Part shown: positions 44,832 to 53,022 of the stretch, piece by piece
Layout: every line of letters starts with the position of its first letter
Position numbering within the stretch: the stretch's first letter is position 1
Source of the DNA: Burkholderiales bacterium
GTDB lineage: Bacteria; Pseudomonadota; Gammaproteobacteria; Burkholderiales; Casimicrobiaceae
Direction: 5' to 3'
Length of the DNA stretch: 64,000 nt
NCBI GenBank assembly: GCA_016790165.1
Contig: JAEUPL010000008.1
Coordinates: forward strand, 167,036 to 231,035
The notes under the pieces: generated by a model
The model's database searches: none
What the model was told of the DNA's origin: nothing
What the model saw: the letters and a program-made list of their open reading frames with translations, nothing else
Translations under genes and position numbers: made by a program

Positions 44832-47387
44832 TTGTTGCCTGCTTTGCCCCAAGTTCGCCTCACGCAACGCGTTTCTGAGACTGTGCTTCGATGGACAGCG
44901 GTCGCGGCGGTGTCCTGCGCCTGGGTTCCGGCGATTGGGGTGCCGCTGGGTGCGGCGGACAAAACTGCGGCTGACGCGGCCGACGTTCTGGGGTTGATCG
45001 TGCGCTATGAGGAACTGCCATCCTCGCCGGATGGCCGAAGTGCGTCGATGGCGGCCATGGCGCCTGCGCAGCGGACGGCGAGGGTCGTGACCTGGCTTGG
45101 AAGCGCCGGGGGCATGGCCTATCAGCGCACGATGGCCAATGGGGCCGACGTCTTGCGGTTCGATCAGCCCAAATCGGCCAAGGAGGTGACGGCCATGATT
45201 CGGGCCGTCACGGCGTTGCCCGGTGTGCGCTACGTGGTGCCGAATCGCGTGATTCGACCGCAGGTCACGCCGACTGACCCCTTGTACCCATCGCAATGGG
45301 GCTTCCAGTATCAATCCGGTGTCATCGAAGGGGCAAACTTTCCCGACGCGTGGAGCGTGACGCTGGGCGCGCCGAACCAGACGATCGGCGTTGTTGATTC
45401 GGGCATTGCGCGCGGGCATGACGAGTTGGGCACACAGCTTCGAATCCAGCCCGGGTTTCCGAACGGAGGTTACGACTTCTACTCGGACGCGGGGTCTTCT
45501 GGTGATGGCGATGGTCGCGACGATGACCCGCAGGAGGCAGCGACCCTCTGCGGGCACGGCACGCATGTGGCCGGCACCATCGCGGCGAGTTCGTCGTTCC
45601 ATGCCAACGGAGGCGCGGGCGTGGTCGGCGTTGCCGGCGGCGCACCCGCGAGCCGCGTGTTGATGGCGCGTGCGCTCAATTCGGTGGGCGATGATGCTGA
45701 TGCCATTGACGCCATGCATTGGATGGCGGGAAATGCAGTGGGCAGCATTGGCGTCAACCAGCAGATTCCCGTTGCCGTGAACATGAGTTTCGGCGGCGCG
45801 GGCGCATGTGGCGCCGGTTATCAGGAAGCAATCGACGCGCTGCGAGCAGCCGGTGTCTTGCCCGTGGTCGCGGCGGGCAACAGCAGCTCCGACATGTCGG
45901 ATCACGCGCCAGCCAACTGCCGCGGCGCGATTGCCGTGGCCGCGTCGACGCAATCCGGCGATCTGGCGAGTTTTAGTAGTTTCGGCGCCGGCGTTGCGAT
46001 CACTGCGCCGGGTGTCGACATCGTGTCCACTGGCGGCACGCTTAGCGGGAGCTGCGTGAAGAGCGGCACCTCAATGGCGGCACCCCACGTGACTGCGGCG
46101 GCGGCGCTCTTGCGAGCTGTGGCGCCCTCGTTGTCCGTCAACCAAATGGCGCTGGCATTGCGCGCCGGCGCGCGGCCGTTTCCGTCAGCCAGTAGCTGTA
46201 CGACCTCGGTCTGCGGCGCCGGCCTGCTCGATGCGGGGCGCTCGGTGGCGGCGGTGACGGGGACCGGGGCGCAGGTAGGTTGGGGGCAGGCTGCGATCAC
46301 GACGCGCGAGAATGACGGGACTGTGACGTTGACCGTCAGTCGCGTTGGTGCGCCGTCACAGGCCGTGACGGCGCAGGTCGCTGCAGTTCCCGGCTCGGCG
46401 CTGGCTGGGCTGGACTACGGCACCCCAACACCGACTCAACTGGTTTGGGCTGCTGGCGACGAGACGGATCGATCGGTGACCGTTCCTGTCTACGGTCGGC
46501 TGGGTGAGCAGGGTACGCGTGCTTTCTCGCTCGTACTGAGTGCGGTAACTGGCAACACGCTAGTCGTTGCGCCGGCAAGCGTGCCGGTGACCATCAACGA
46601 GGTCGACTGCAATACGGTGACGGCAATGGTCTACGGCGACGTGCGGAGTGGCGCGCTGATTTCGTCCAATCCGCTGGACTATTGTCACGGTGGCGTGCGC
46701 GGGCCGAGCTTTAACACTGCGCGCTACAGTTTCGCCGGTCAGGCGGGTGATCGGGTGACGATCGACCTGTCAAGCACAACCGCGGCTCCGGCCGTTCTCG
46801 ACACCTACGTGTACCTGTTGGCGGCGGACAAATCGATCCTTGCCGAGAACGATGACATCGTGGCCGGCCGTAACCGCAATTCGCGCATCACCAACTTCGC
46901 GCTGCCACAGACGGGCACCTACTTTGTCGACGTCACCACCTGGAGTGCTACGCAAGATGCGTCGGGCACCTACCAACTGTATTTGTCGCAGTGCGGGCCG
47001 TACCGAAGCACCGGAAGCTGCAATGTGGACGTGGACGGCGACGGCGTGTTTGACGCGTCGGATGCCCTCATGGTGTTGCGTCGTCTCGCCGGCTTTGATG
47101 GCGATGCTCTGGTCGGCGACCGACCGTTCGGCAGCTGCGCGACGCGGACCACCGCGCCTACGATTGCGGCATTCATTGACGCACAGCGTGCATCGTTGAG
47201 TCTGGATATCGATGGCGACGGCGCGGTGAACAGCACGACCGACGCAATGCTATTGCTGCGCGCCGCGCTTGGCATGCGCGTCGGGGCTTTCGCGACGGGA
47301 GCGATCAACACGGCTGGCTCGCGCGGCACAGGCAGCCTTGCCGCGCAGCATCTAAGCCAGCAGTGCGGTGTCATCGTGACGCCCTAG
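44832..47387 (+). CDS. Secreted subtilisin-like protease with Calx-beta-like, PPC and dockerin-like domains
   Basis: About 851 residues. The S8 catalytic residues are visible: Asp189 (GVVDSGIARGHDE), His245 (CGHGTHVAGT) and Ser414 (SGTSMAAPHV), with the oxyanion Asn in VVAAGNSS. A propeptide-like region precedes the domain (about 40-150). After it come a Calx-beta-like segment (about 480-590; TTRENDGTVTLTVSR), a PPC domain (about 600-725; TGTYFVDVTTWSA) and a dockerin-like module at 730-851 (CNVDVDGDG..VLRRLAG and SLDIDGDGAVNSTTDA..LRAALG). TTG 44832 is chosen since AGGAG lies nine bases before it and a signal segment follows; upstream codons overlap the CAP gene. The stop TAG is part of a CTAG flanking a MITE-like element. 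Confidence 0.88.
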   Translation: MLPALPQVRLTQRVSETVLRWTAVAAVSCAWVPAIGVPLGAADKTAADAADVLGLIVRYEELPSSPDGRSASMAAMAPAQRTARVVTWLGSAGGMAYQRTMANGADVLRFDQPKSAKEVTAMIRAVTALPGVRYVVPNRVIRPQVTPTDPLYPSQWGFQYQSGVIEGANFPDAWSVTLGAPNQTIGVVDSGIARGHDELGTQLRIQPGFPNGGYDFYSDAGSSGDGDGRDDDPQEAATLCGHGTHVAGTIAASSSFHANGGAGVVGVAGGAPASRVLMARALNSVGDDADAIDAMHWMAGNAVGSIGVNQQIPVAVNMSFGGAGACGAGYQEAIDALRAAGVLPVVAAGNSSSDMSDHAPANCRGAIAVAASTQSGDLASFSSFGAGVAITAPGVDIVSTGGTLSGSCVKSGTSMAAPHVTAAAALLRAVAPSLSVNQMALALRAGARPFPSASSCTTSVCGAGLLDAGRSVAAVTGTGAQVGWGQAAITTRENDGTVTLTVSRVGAPSQAVTAQVAAVPGSALAGLDYGTPTPTQLVWAAGDETDRSVTVPVYGRLGEQGTRAFSLVLSAVTGNTLVVAPASVPVTINEVDCNTVTAMVYGDVRSGALISSNPLDYCHGGVRGPSFNTARYSFAGQAGDRVTIDLSSTTAAPAVLDTYVYLLAADKSILAENDDIVAGRNRNSRITNFALPQTGTYFVDVTTWSATQDASGTYQLYLSQCGPYRSTGSCNVDVDGDGVFDASDALMVLRRLAGFDGDALVGDRPFGSCATRTTAPTIAAFIDAQRASLSLDIDGDGAVNSTTDAMLLLRAALGMRVGAFATGAINTAGSRGTGSLAAQHLSQQCGVIVTP

Positions 47388-47472
47388 GAGGCTGTCGGCT
47401 TTGGGGCGTGGTCGCAAGAAATGGGCTGCTGCGGTCAATTTGCAGCCGACGATCCAAAAATCGGACGGCCTC
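47388..47472. mobile_element. MITE-like element with CTAG target duplication
   Basis: An 85-base segment starts GAGGCTGTCGG and ends with the near-complement CGGACGGCCTC, giving imperfect terminal inverted repeats (about 12 of 15 positions). It is flanked by CTAG on both sides (47384-47387 and 47473-47476), the YTAR-type 4-base duplication of IS5-family elements. It has no coding capacity. The two flanking CTAG copies supply the stop codons of both the subtilase gene (plus strand) and the LysE gene (minus strand). It could alternatively be read as a bidirectional terminator, since the inverted repeats could fold, but the loop is long. Confidence 0.65.
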
Positions 47473-48111
47473 CTAGTGCCGCCGGTCTAGCAACAGAATG
47501 GTTGCGCCAGACGCGATAAAGAGACCACCGCTGCCGCGATTGATGCCGCGCAGGTAGCGTGGATGTTGCGCGAGGAAGCCGTTGACTGCTCCCGCGGCGG
47601 CTCCGAGCGTGCCATAGGCGAGTATCGTTAGTACCGAAAAGATTGCGCCCAGGGCCAGGATCTGTGCAAATGCCGACGACGACTGCACCGACAGCCGCAC
47701 AAACTGGGGGATGAACGCGAGCACGAAGAGGGCGACCTTCGGGTTGAGTAAATTGCTCAGCAGGCCTCGCATCAAGATCGTCTGGAGCGGGGCGGCGGCC
47801 GTACCGGTGGTTGCTGCCAACGAGGCACCGCTTCGCCACGCTTGAATGCCCAGATAAATCAGGTAGGCGCCGCCAAGCAATTTCATCGCCCAGAACGCCG
47901 CTTCGCTTGCCATCAACAAGGCGCTGATACCGAACGCGGCGAGTAAGGCGTGCGCCATGATGCCGAGGCCAGCACCCAGCGCGTGCGTGATGCCCGCCGC
48001 GCGCCCCTGCGTGAGGCCGCGCGAAAGCGACATCAGCATGTCGGGGCCGGGGACCGCGATAATGATCGCGACGGCGGGCAGGTAGAGCAGGGTCTGTTCG
48101 AGTGTCAACAA
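47473..48111 (-). CDS. LysE/RhtB-family amino-acid exporter
   Basis: A 212-residue inner-membrane protein with about six hydrophobic helices. Family marks are AVPGPDMLMSLSRGLTQGRAAG near the N-terminus (landmark: PGPDMLM), the LGGAYLIYLGIQAWR block and LLNPKVALFVLAFIPQFV. The family exports amino acids or homoserine-lactone-type compounds; the substrate is unknown. No ATG fits the N-terminus, and two tandem TTG codons (48111, 48108) are the likely start, without a clear ribosome-binding site. The stop lies within the CTAG beside the MITE-like element. Confidence 0.87.
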   Translation of the reverse strand: MLTLEQTLLYLPAVAIIIAVPGPDMLMSLSRGLTQGRAAGITHALGAGLGIMAHALLAAFGISALLMASEAAFWAMKLLGGAYLIYLGIQAWRSGASLAATTGTAAAPLQTILMRGLLSNLLNPKVALFVLAFIPQFVRLSVQSSSAFAQILALGAIFSVLTILAYGTLGAAAGAVNGFLAQHPRYLRGINRGSGGLFIASGATILLLDRRH

Positions 48112-48159
48112 GGTAGTAGATCCAACGCATCGAGGCGTGCTGGCGAGCCGTGACGCGGC

Positions 48160-48716
48160 TTACTGGGCCGGCACGCCGTCACGCCACAACGTCCGGCGGG
48201 CAATGATATCGGTCACGTGCGGCGCGCCGACGATGTACGGAATCGCCGTAGCGATGCCGAAACCGCCCGTTTGCCCCTGGGTTGAGGCCAGGAGCGAGCG
48301 GTGCGCGGACTGACCGGGACAAGGGCGGTCCGAATTGGACGCCGTGCTCAGCCCTGTGTGGCGGCTTTCGATCCACCTTGCCGACTACCGCGGCACACGC
48401 TAGCGCGTTGCGAGGCGCGTCATCCTCCTGCTGTGCGGTCCAGTAGGTGCCAAGACCGTACGTCCGCAGTCGGGTCCAGTCGCACCTGCTCTGGCCGAGC
48501 GGGTGACTGTGCCACCGCGATCTCCTGATCGAGCTACAGCGGCACGATCCAGAGTTCGGCCTCGGGTGAAAACAAACGGATGATGAGGCCTTTCAGCGGT
48601 CGAGCAGGGGTGGATGCCTGTGCACGTGACGCGCACGCACCGAACGCTGCCGTGAGCGCAATCAGGGCACGGACGACGTTCGGCACAAAGCGGTGAAACG
48701 ATTTGGTGACGGGCAT
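48160..48716 (-). pseudogene. Decayed gene for an exported protein
   Basis: The minus strand begins with a good signal peptide (MPVTKSFHRFVPN, then VVRALIALTAAFGACASRAQA) from ATG 48716. The frame stops after about 36 more codons at 48534. Protein-like segments then continue in shifted frames: LRTYGLGTYWTAQQEDDAP (about 48400-48470) and TQGQTGGFGIATAIPYIVGA up to a natural TAA at 48160. The pieces suggest one gene of about 180 codons broken by at least one nonsense codon and frameshifts. The family is not recognised. Sequencing error cannot be excluded. It is downstream of the tctC terminator on the same strand. Confidence 0.45.
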
Positions 48717-48739
48717 GCCAAACCTGCGGTGGAACAATG

Positions 48740-48760
48740 AAAAAGGCCCGATGCCGGGCC
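48740..48760 (-). terminator. Rho-independent terminator after the tctC-like gene
   Basis: Read on the minus strand, GGCCCG-GCAT-CGGGCC (48760 to 48745) is followed by TTTTT (48744-48740), a compact GC stem with a T-run. It lies 29 bases after the stop of the TctC-type gene and before the decayed gene's start. Confidence 0.85.
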
Positions 48761-48788
48761 TCTCATCGACTGCAAACTGAGTCGTCAA

Positions 48789-49757
48789 TCAGAGTTCGAG
48801 AGAAATTTTCTTCGCGTCAACGACCCGTTTCCACTTGGCTACTTCGCGCTTGACTTGATCACCGAACTGCTCAGGGGTATTGCCAATGACGAACGCGCCG
48901 TTCTCCTCGAGTTTCTTGACCGTGTCCGGGTCTTTCAGTGCCGCCATCGACGCGTCATAGATCTTTTTCACGATGTCCTTTGGCATGCCCGCCGGACCCA
49001 CCAGTCCGAACCATGTATCGGCTTCGTAGTTTTTAAGTCCCAGCTCCGCAAAGGTGGGTACGTTCGGCAACTGCGGAATACGCTTGGGGAAAGCCAGACC
49101 AATCGGGATGAAGTTGCCCGCCTTGATTTGTGCCAGTGACGACGACAGGTTGTCCCACATGATCGGCACGTTGCCCGCGAGTACGTCAGTCACCGCCGGG
49201 CCCGCGCCCTTGTAGGCGATGTGCTGCGCATCGGCACCGGTTTCCACAAGGAACAATTCCATGGCGAGGTGGCCAACCCCGCCTGCGCCCGAACTGGCGT
49301 AGCTGAACTTGCCAGGATTCGCCTTCAGTGCGGCGACGAACGACTTGTAATCCTGATGCGGAAAATTCTTGTTGACGATGATGATGCCAGGCACGGACGC
49401 CAGGTTGGTGATGTGCGTGAACTGCGTCAGCGGGTCGAGCTTATTGTTCTTGTAGGCAACAATGTTGGTGCCCATCGTCGATACCGAGCCCATGCCGATG
49501 GTGTAGCCGTCTGGCGCTGACTTGGCGATCTCGGCCGCGCCAATCGAACCACCGGCCCCGGCCTTGTTTTCAACGATTACCGGTTGCCCCAGCAGCGGCG
49601 ACAGTTTTGCTGCCATGATTCGGCCGACGATGTCGGTGCTGCCACCGGGGGCGAACGGGATCACCAGACGGATGGGCTTGCTTGGATAGGCCTGTGCAAA
49701 AGTGACGCTGGCTGCAAGTGCTGCGGCGACTGCGGTGGCCGTTTTGATAAGACGCAT
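48789..49757 (-). CDS. Bug/TctC-family periplasmic solute-binding protein
   Basis: A 322-residue exported binding protein of the tripartite tricarboxylate transporter type. The signal peptide ends AQA before YPSKPIRLVIPFAPGGSTDIV, the typical Bug start. The blocks VIVENKAGAGGSIGAAEIAKSAPDGYT and TWFGLVGPAGMPKDIV (landmarks ENKAGAGG, GPAGMP) are standard. These proteins bind carboxylates or similar small molecules and are greatly expanded in Burkholderiales, often as orphans without tctA/tctB, as here. GGAGGAAC before ATG 49757 is a strong ribosome-binding site. A clear terminator follows at 48740-48760. The ligand is unknown. Confidence 0.93.
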   Translation of the reverse strand: MRLIKTATAVAAALAASVTFAQAYPSKPIRLVIPFAPGGSTDIVGRIMAAKLSPLLGQPVIVENKAGAGGSIGAAEIAKSAPDGYTIGMGSVSTMGTNIVAYKNNKLDPLTQFTHITNLASVPGIIIVNKNFPHQDYKSFVAALKANPGKFSYASSGAGGVGHLAMELFLVETGADAQHIAYKGAGPAVTDVLAGNVPIMWDNLSSSLAQIKAGNFIPIGLAFPKRIPQLPNVPTFAELGLKNYEADTWFGLVGPAGMPKDIVKKIYDASMAALKDPDTVKKLEENGAFVIGNTPEQFGDQVKREVAKWKRVVDAKKISLEL

Positions 49758-49798
49758 AACTTGAGTTCCTCCAAAAAAAACTGGCGGGAAGTGTACGG

Positions 49799-51184
49799 CT
49801 AAAACGGCAGCGTCAATGCGGGGTTGACCCGTGCAAACTGGGCACGGAAGTCATTCTGGATGCGTGCCAGCGCATCCGGCGTGTCTGCCTCAAAACGGAG
49901 CACGATCACTGGCGTCGTGTTGGATGGGCGCGCAAGCCCGAAGCCGTCCGCGTATTCGACCCGGAGACCGTCAATGGTCGCAATGCGCGTGGCGGTTTCG
50001 AAACGTGCCTTCGCCTTGAGTTGCTCCATCAACGTGAAGTGCTCGCCTTCTGCGCACTTGAGGTTCAACTCGGGGGTTGACGGCGCATTGGGCAAATCTT
50101 CCAGCACCTTGCTGGGGTTGGTCGACTTCGAGACGATTTCCAGCAACCGCGCACCGCAATAGATCGCGTCGTCAAAGCCGTACCAGCGCTCCTTGAAGAA
50201 GATGTGGCCGCTCATTTCTCCTGCAAGTGGCGCGCCGGTTTCCTTTAGCTTGGCTTTCACCAGTGAGTGGCCCGTCTTCCACATCATGGGTTCGCCACCA
50301 TGGTCGCGGATGTACTTGTCGAGCAGGCGTGTGCACTTCACGTCGTAGATGATCGTCGCGCCAGGGTTGCGCGAAAGCACGTCGCCCGCAAACAGCATCA
50401 TCTGTCGGTCGGGGAAGATAATGTCGCCGTTCTTGGTCACGATGCCGAGGCGGTCACCGTCGCCGTCGAACGCCAAACCGAGCTCAACGTCCGTCTCGCG
50501 GACAACCTTGATCAAGTCTTCGAGGTTCTCGGGCTTCGACGGATCGGGGTGATGGTTTGGGAAGCTGCCGTCGATGTCGCAGAACATTTCCACCACTTGG
50601 CAGCCCATCGCGCGAAATATTTTCGGAGCGAGCTCACCGGCAGCGCCGTTGCCGCAATCCACGGCGATCTTCATGGGGCGGGCGAGTTTGGCGTCGCTGA
50701 CAACGCGATCGACGTACGCCTGCTTGATGTCGGCGGCGGTCTGTTTGCCAGCACCGGATTTCACGTCGCCCGCTTCAGCGCGCATCTTGATCGACTGAAT
50801 GGTGTCACCCCAGATCGCCTCACCAGCAACTACCATCTTGATGCCGTTGTAGTCAGGCGGATTATGGCTGCCGGTGACACTGACGCAGGAACCAGTGCCG
50901 AGGTAGTGGCCAGCGAAGTACGACACCGGCGTTGGCACCAGGCCAAGGTCAATCGCGTCGCACCCCGTTGCGGTGACGCCATCGCGTAGCGCCTGCGAGA
51001 GCGTTGGCCCGGACAAGCGGCCGTCGCGGCCAACCGCGATGGCTGACGCGCCGCGCTCCAGCGACAGCGTGCCCAGCGACTGCCCGACGGCGTAGGCAAT
51101 CTCAGGCGTCAATGTCTTGCCAACGATTCCGCGGATATCGTAGGCCTTGAAGATTTCGGGGGGGAGGGTAGGGCGGGAAGTCAT
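49799..51184 (-). CDS. manB: Phosphomannomutase/phosphoglucomutase
   Basis: A 461-residue alpha-D-phosphohexomutase of the AlgC/ManB type, interconverting mannose- or glucose-6-phosphate and the 1-phosphates for nucleotide sugar and exopolysaccharide/LPS synthesis. The four functional loops are visible: the phosphoserine loop SVTGSHNPPDYNGIKM, the metal loop LAFDGDGDRLGIV, the sugar-specificity loop MSGHIFFKE (GEMSGH), and the C-terminal phosphate loop VRPSNTTP-like segment read as LARPSNTTPVIVLRFE. ATG 51184 (MTSRPTLPPEIFKAYDIRG) gives AlgC length; the upstream extension crosses a REP element. A REP pair separates it from yheT. Confidence 0.93.
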   Translation of the reverse strand: MTSRPTLPPEIFKAYDIRGIVGKTLTPEIAYAVGQSLGTLSLERGASAIAVGRDGRLSGPTLSQALRDGVTATGCDAIDLGLVPTPVSYFAGHYLGTGSCVSVTGSHNPPDYNGIKMVVAGEAIWGDTIQSIKMRAEAGDVKSGAGKQTAADIKQAYVDRVVSDAKLARPMKIAVDCGNGAAGELAPKIFRAMGCQVVEMFCDIDGSFPNHHPDPSKPENLEDLIKVVRETDVELGLAFDGDGDRLGIVTKNGDIIFPDRQMMLFAGDVLSRNPGATIIYDVKCTRLLDKYIRDHGGEPMMWKTGHSLVKAKLKETGAPLAGEMSGHIFFKERWYGFDDAIYCGARLLEIVSKSTNPSKVLEDLPNAPSTPELNLKCAEGEHFTLMEQLKAKARFETATRIATIDGLRVEYADGFGLARPSNTTPVIVLRFEADTPDALARIQNDFRAQFARVNPALTLPF

Positions 51185-51191
51185 GACGAGA

Positions 51192-51276
51192 TTGTAGGAG
51201 CGGCTCCGACGCGACTTCGTCGCAGCGGAATCAAGCCCTGGTCCCCGACGGCTCTCGCGGAACCCCGCGCCTACAA
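51192..51276. repeat. Inverted pair of REP-like hairpins (BIME-type)
   Basis: One unit on the plus strand begins TTGTAGGAGCGGCTCCG and contains the hairpin GCGAC-TTC-GTCGC. The other, read on the minus strand from 51276, begins TTGTAGGCGCGGGG and contains CGCGG-GGTT-CCGCG. Both carry the GTAG head typical of REP sequences mobilised by RAYT (TnpA-REP) proteins, in opposite orientation. The pair fills the gap between manB and yheT and covers the yheT stop codon. No RAYT gene is in the window. Confidence 0.7.
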
Positions 51277-52239
51277 ATACAGTTCGAAGAAGCCGCAAAG
51301 CCGTTCTGGCAACCAGCGCAAGTGCCCCGGGAAGGGGCCGCTGACAAAGCCGACGTGGCCGCCGTCAGTCGGTTGCTCAAGCGTCACGTTGTCCGGCACT
51401 TCCCACACGTTGGGAAACAGCGAGGCCGGGACGAACGGGTCATTCTTCGCGTTCAACAACAGAAACGGCAGGCGGATCTTCGGGATGAAGCCGCGTGAGG
51501 AGGCACGGTGGTAGTAGTCCCACGCGCTCGAGTAGCCATGCGTTGGCGCAGTGTAGTGCTCGTCAAACTGCGGAAAGCTCTTCGGCTTTGCAAGAAACCC
51601 CTTGTCACGCAGGTGCGGATGCTGCTCCATGCGCTTGGCGTAGCTTTCGCCCATTGCCCGCATGAAGTAGGTGTTGAATACCCAATTGTGGGTGTGCAGA
51701 ATGGCTTCGGCGGAGATGCCCAGGTCAAGCGGGTTGGAGACGGATGCTGCGGCCAAGATGATTTCTTTCGCCACGTCGCCCTGTTCGCCGCACCATTTGG
51801 TGAGCGCGTTGCCGCCTAGCGAAACGCCGGCCGCGAAGATGGTGCGCCCGGGGTAGCGCTTGCGCATCTCGCGCAGCACGATGTCGCAATGCTCGCTATC
51901 GCCGGAGTGATACGAGCGCGGCAGGCGGTTGGGCTCGCCGGAGCAACCGCGAAAGTGAGCGACCATACCTGTCCAGCCGCGCGCATTGGCCTCCGCCATG
52001 GTGTTGCGGCAGTATTGCGAGTCGCTGGACCCCTCGAGCCCGTGAAAGAAAATCAGGAGCGGTGCTGTCGTATCCGGCACGTCAGCCCAGTCAAGGTCGA
52101 TGAAGTCTCCATCGTCCAGCTCGAGGCGTTCGCGCCGATAGTGGACTTTCGCTCGTGGCAAGTACTGCGCATAGATGCTTTGCAGGTGGCCGGAGGGCAA
52201 CCACCATGGGCGGCGATAGGTCGATTCGATGCGGGGCAT
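51271..52239 (-). CDS. YheT-family alpha/beta hydrolase
   Basis: A 322-residue hydrolase. The N-terminal RPWWLPSGHLQSIYAQYLPR block is typical of YheT/ABHD-type esterases. The nucleophile Ser lies in AAGVSLGGNALTKW, the acid Asp in LNAKNDPFVPASLF, and the His in DGGHVGFVSG, so the triad is complete. LIFFHGLEGSSDSQY forms the oxyanion region. The function in bacteria is poorly defined (ester or lipid hydrolysis). ATG 52239 is the start. The stop codon is inside a REP-like hairpin. It is upstream of manB on the same strand, but the REP pair may separate the transcripts. Confidence 0.92.
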   Translation of the reverse strand: MPRIESTYRRPWWLPSGHLQSIYAQYLPRAKVHYRRERLELDDGDFIDLDWADVPDTTAPLLIFFHGLEGSSDSQYCRNTMAEANARGWTGMVAHFRGCSGEPNRLPRSYHSGDSEHCDIVLREMRKRYPGRTIFAAGVSLGGNALTKWCGEQGDVAKEIILAAASVSNPLDLGISAEAILHTHNWVFNTYFMRAMGESYAKRMEQHPHLRDKGFLAKPKSFPQFDEHYTAPTHGYSSAWDYYHRASSRGFIPKIRLPFLLLNAKNDPFVPASLFPNVWEVPDNVTLEQPTDGGHVGFVSGPFPGHLRWLPERLCGFFELYL

Positions 52240-52329
52240 GCAGGGAGTGTAGGGGAGGGCGCAGCGTTACCCGTCGTCAGCTATGCTGGGGATCAGGCCT
52301 TGCTCAGTCGGACGAGGTATCCTCTGCGC

Positions 52330-53022
52330 ATGGAATCCCATTTACTTCCCCCCTGGTCGACGTTGAGCCTGTTCATGGGGAGCAGCCTGCTGCTCGCGGT
52401 CATCCCCGGCCCCGTCGTGCTCTACGTTGTCGCACGTAGCCTGTCGCTCGGGCGGCGCGCGGGCCTCGTGTCGGTCGCTGGCGCGTCGACAGGCTCACTG
52501 GTGAACGGAATCGCGGCGGCGCTCGGGCTGGCGGCGCTTCTCGCGGCCTCGACCGCGCTGTACTCTCTGGTGAAGTACGCGGGGGCGGCGTATCTGATTT
52601 ATCTTGGCGTCAAGACGCTGCTTGCATCGTCGGAAGGGCCGGCGAGTGTCGGTGCGAATGAGGCGATCGATGCCGCGCTGCGTGACCAAACGATACGCTC
52701 CGTGCCCATGTGGCCGCTGTTTCGTGATGGTTTCATCGTCGCGTTGTTCAACCCCAAGACCATCATTTTTTTCTCTGCGTTCCTGCCTCAATTCATGACG
52801 GAACAGGTCTCCGGCGGCGCCGCTGCCGCACAGGCCGCGATTCTGAGCGCGCTGTTTGTGCTCATCGCATCGGCTAGCGACGCAACCTATGCATTGGCGG
52901 CGGGAGCGATTGCGCCACGGCTTGCGCAAAGGCGCGGTGCCGGGGCTTTGGGACGAACCGTCGCCGGTTGCTCATTCATCGGCCTGGGTTTGTTCGCCGC
53001 CATGTCAGATAAGAAGTCGTGA
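52330..53022 (+). CDS. LysE-family exporter
   Basis: A 230-residue membrane protein with about six hydrophobic segments and LysE/RhtB marks: VIPGPVVLYVVARSLSLGRRAG, YAGAAYLIYLGVKTLL and FRDGFIVALFNPKTIIFFSAFLPQF (landmark LFNPKT). It is a second member of this family in the window, only distantly like the one at 47473. The substrate is unknown. ATG 52330 is chosen because the MESHLLPPWSTLSLFMG start fits the family; the longer frame is a shadow of yheT. A decayed exported-protein frame begins in its stop codon (GTGA). Confidence 0.87.
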   Translation: MESHLLPPWSTLSLFMGSSLLLAVIPGPVVLYVVARSLSLGRRAGLVSVAGASTGSLVNGIAAALGLAALLAASTALYSLVKYAGAAYLIYLGVKTLLASSEGPASVGANEAIDAALRDQTIRSVPMWPLFRDGFIVALFNPKTIIFFSAFLPQFMTEQVSGGAAAAQAAILSALFVLIASASDATYALAAGAIAPRLAQRRGAGALGRTVAGCSFIGLGLFAAMSDKKS

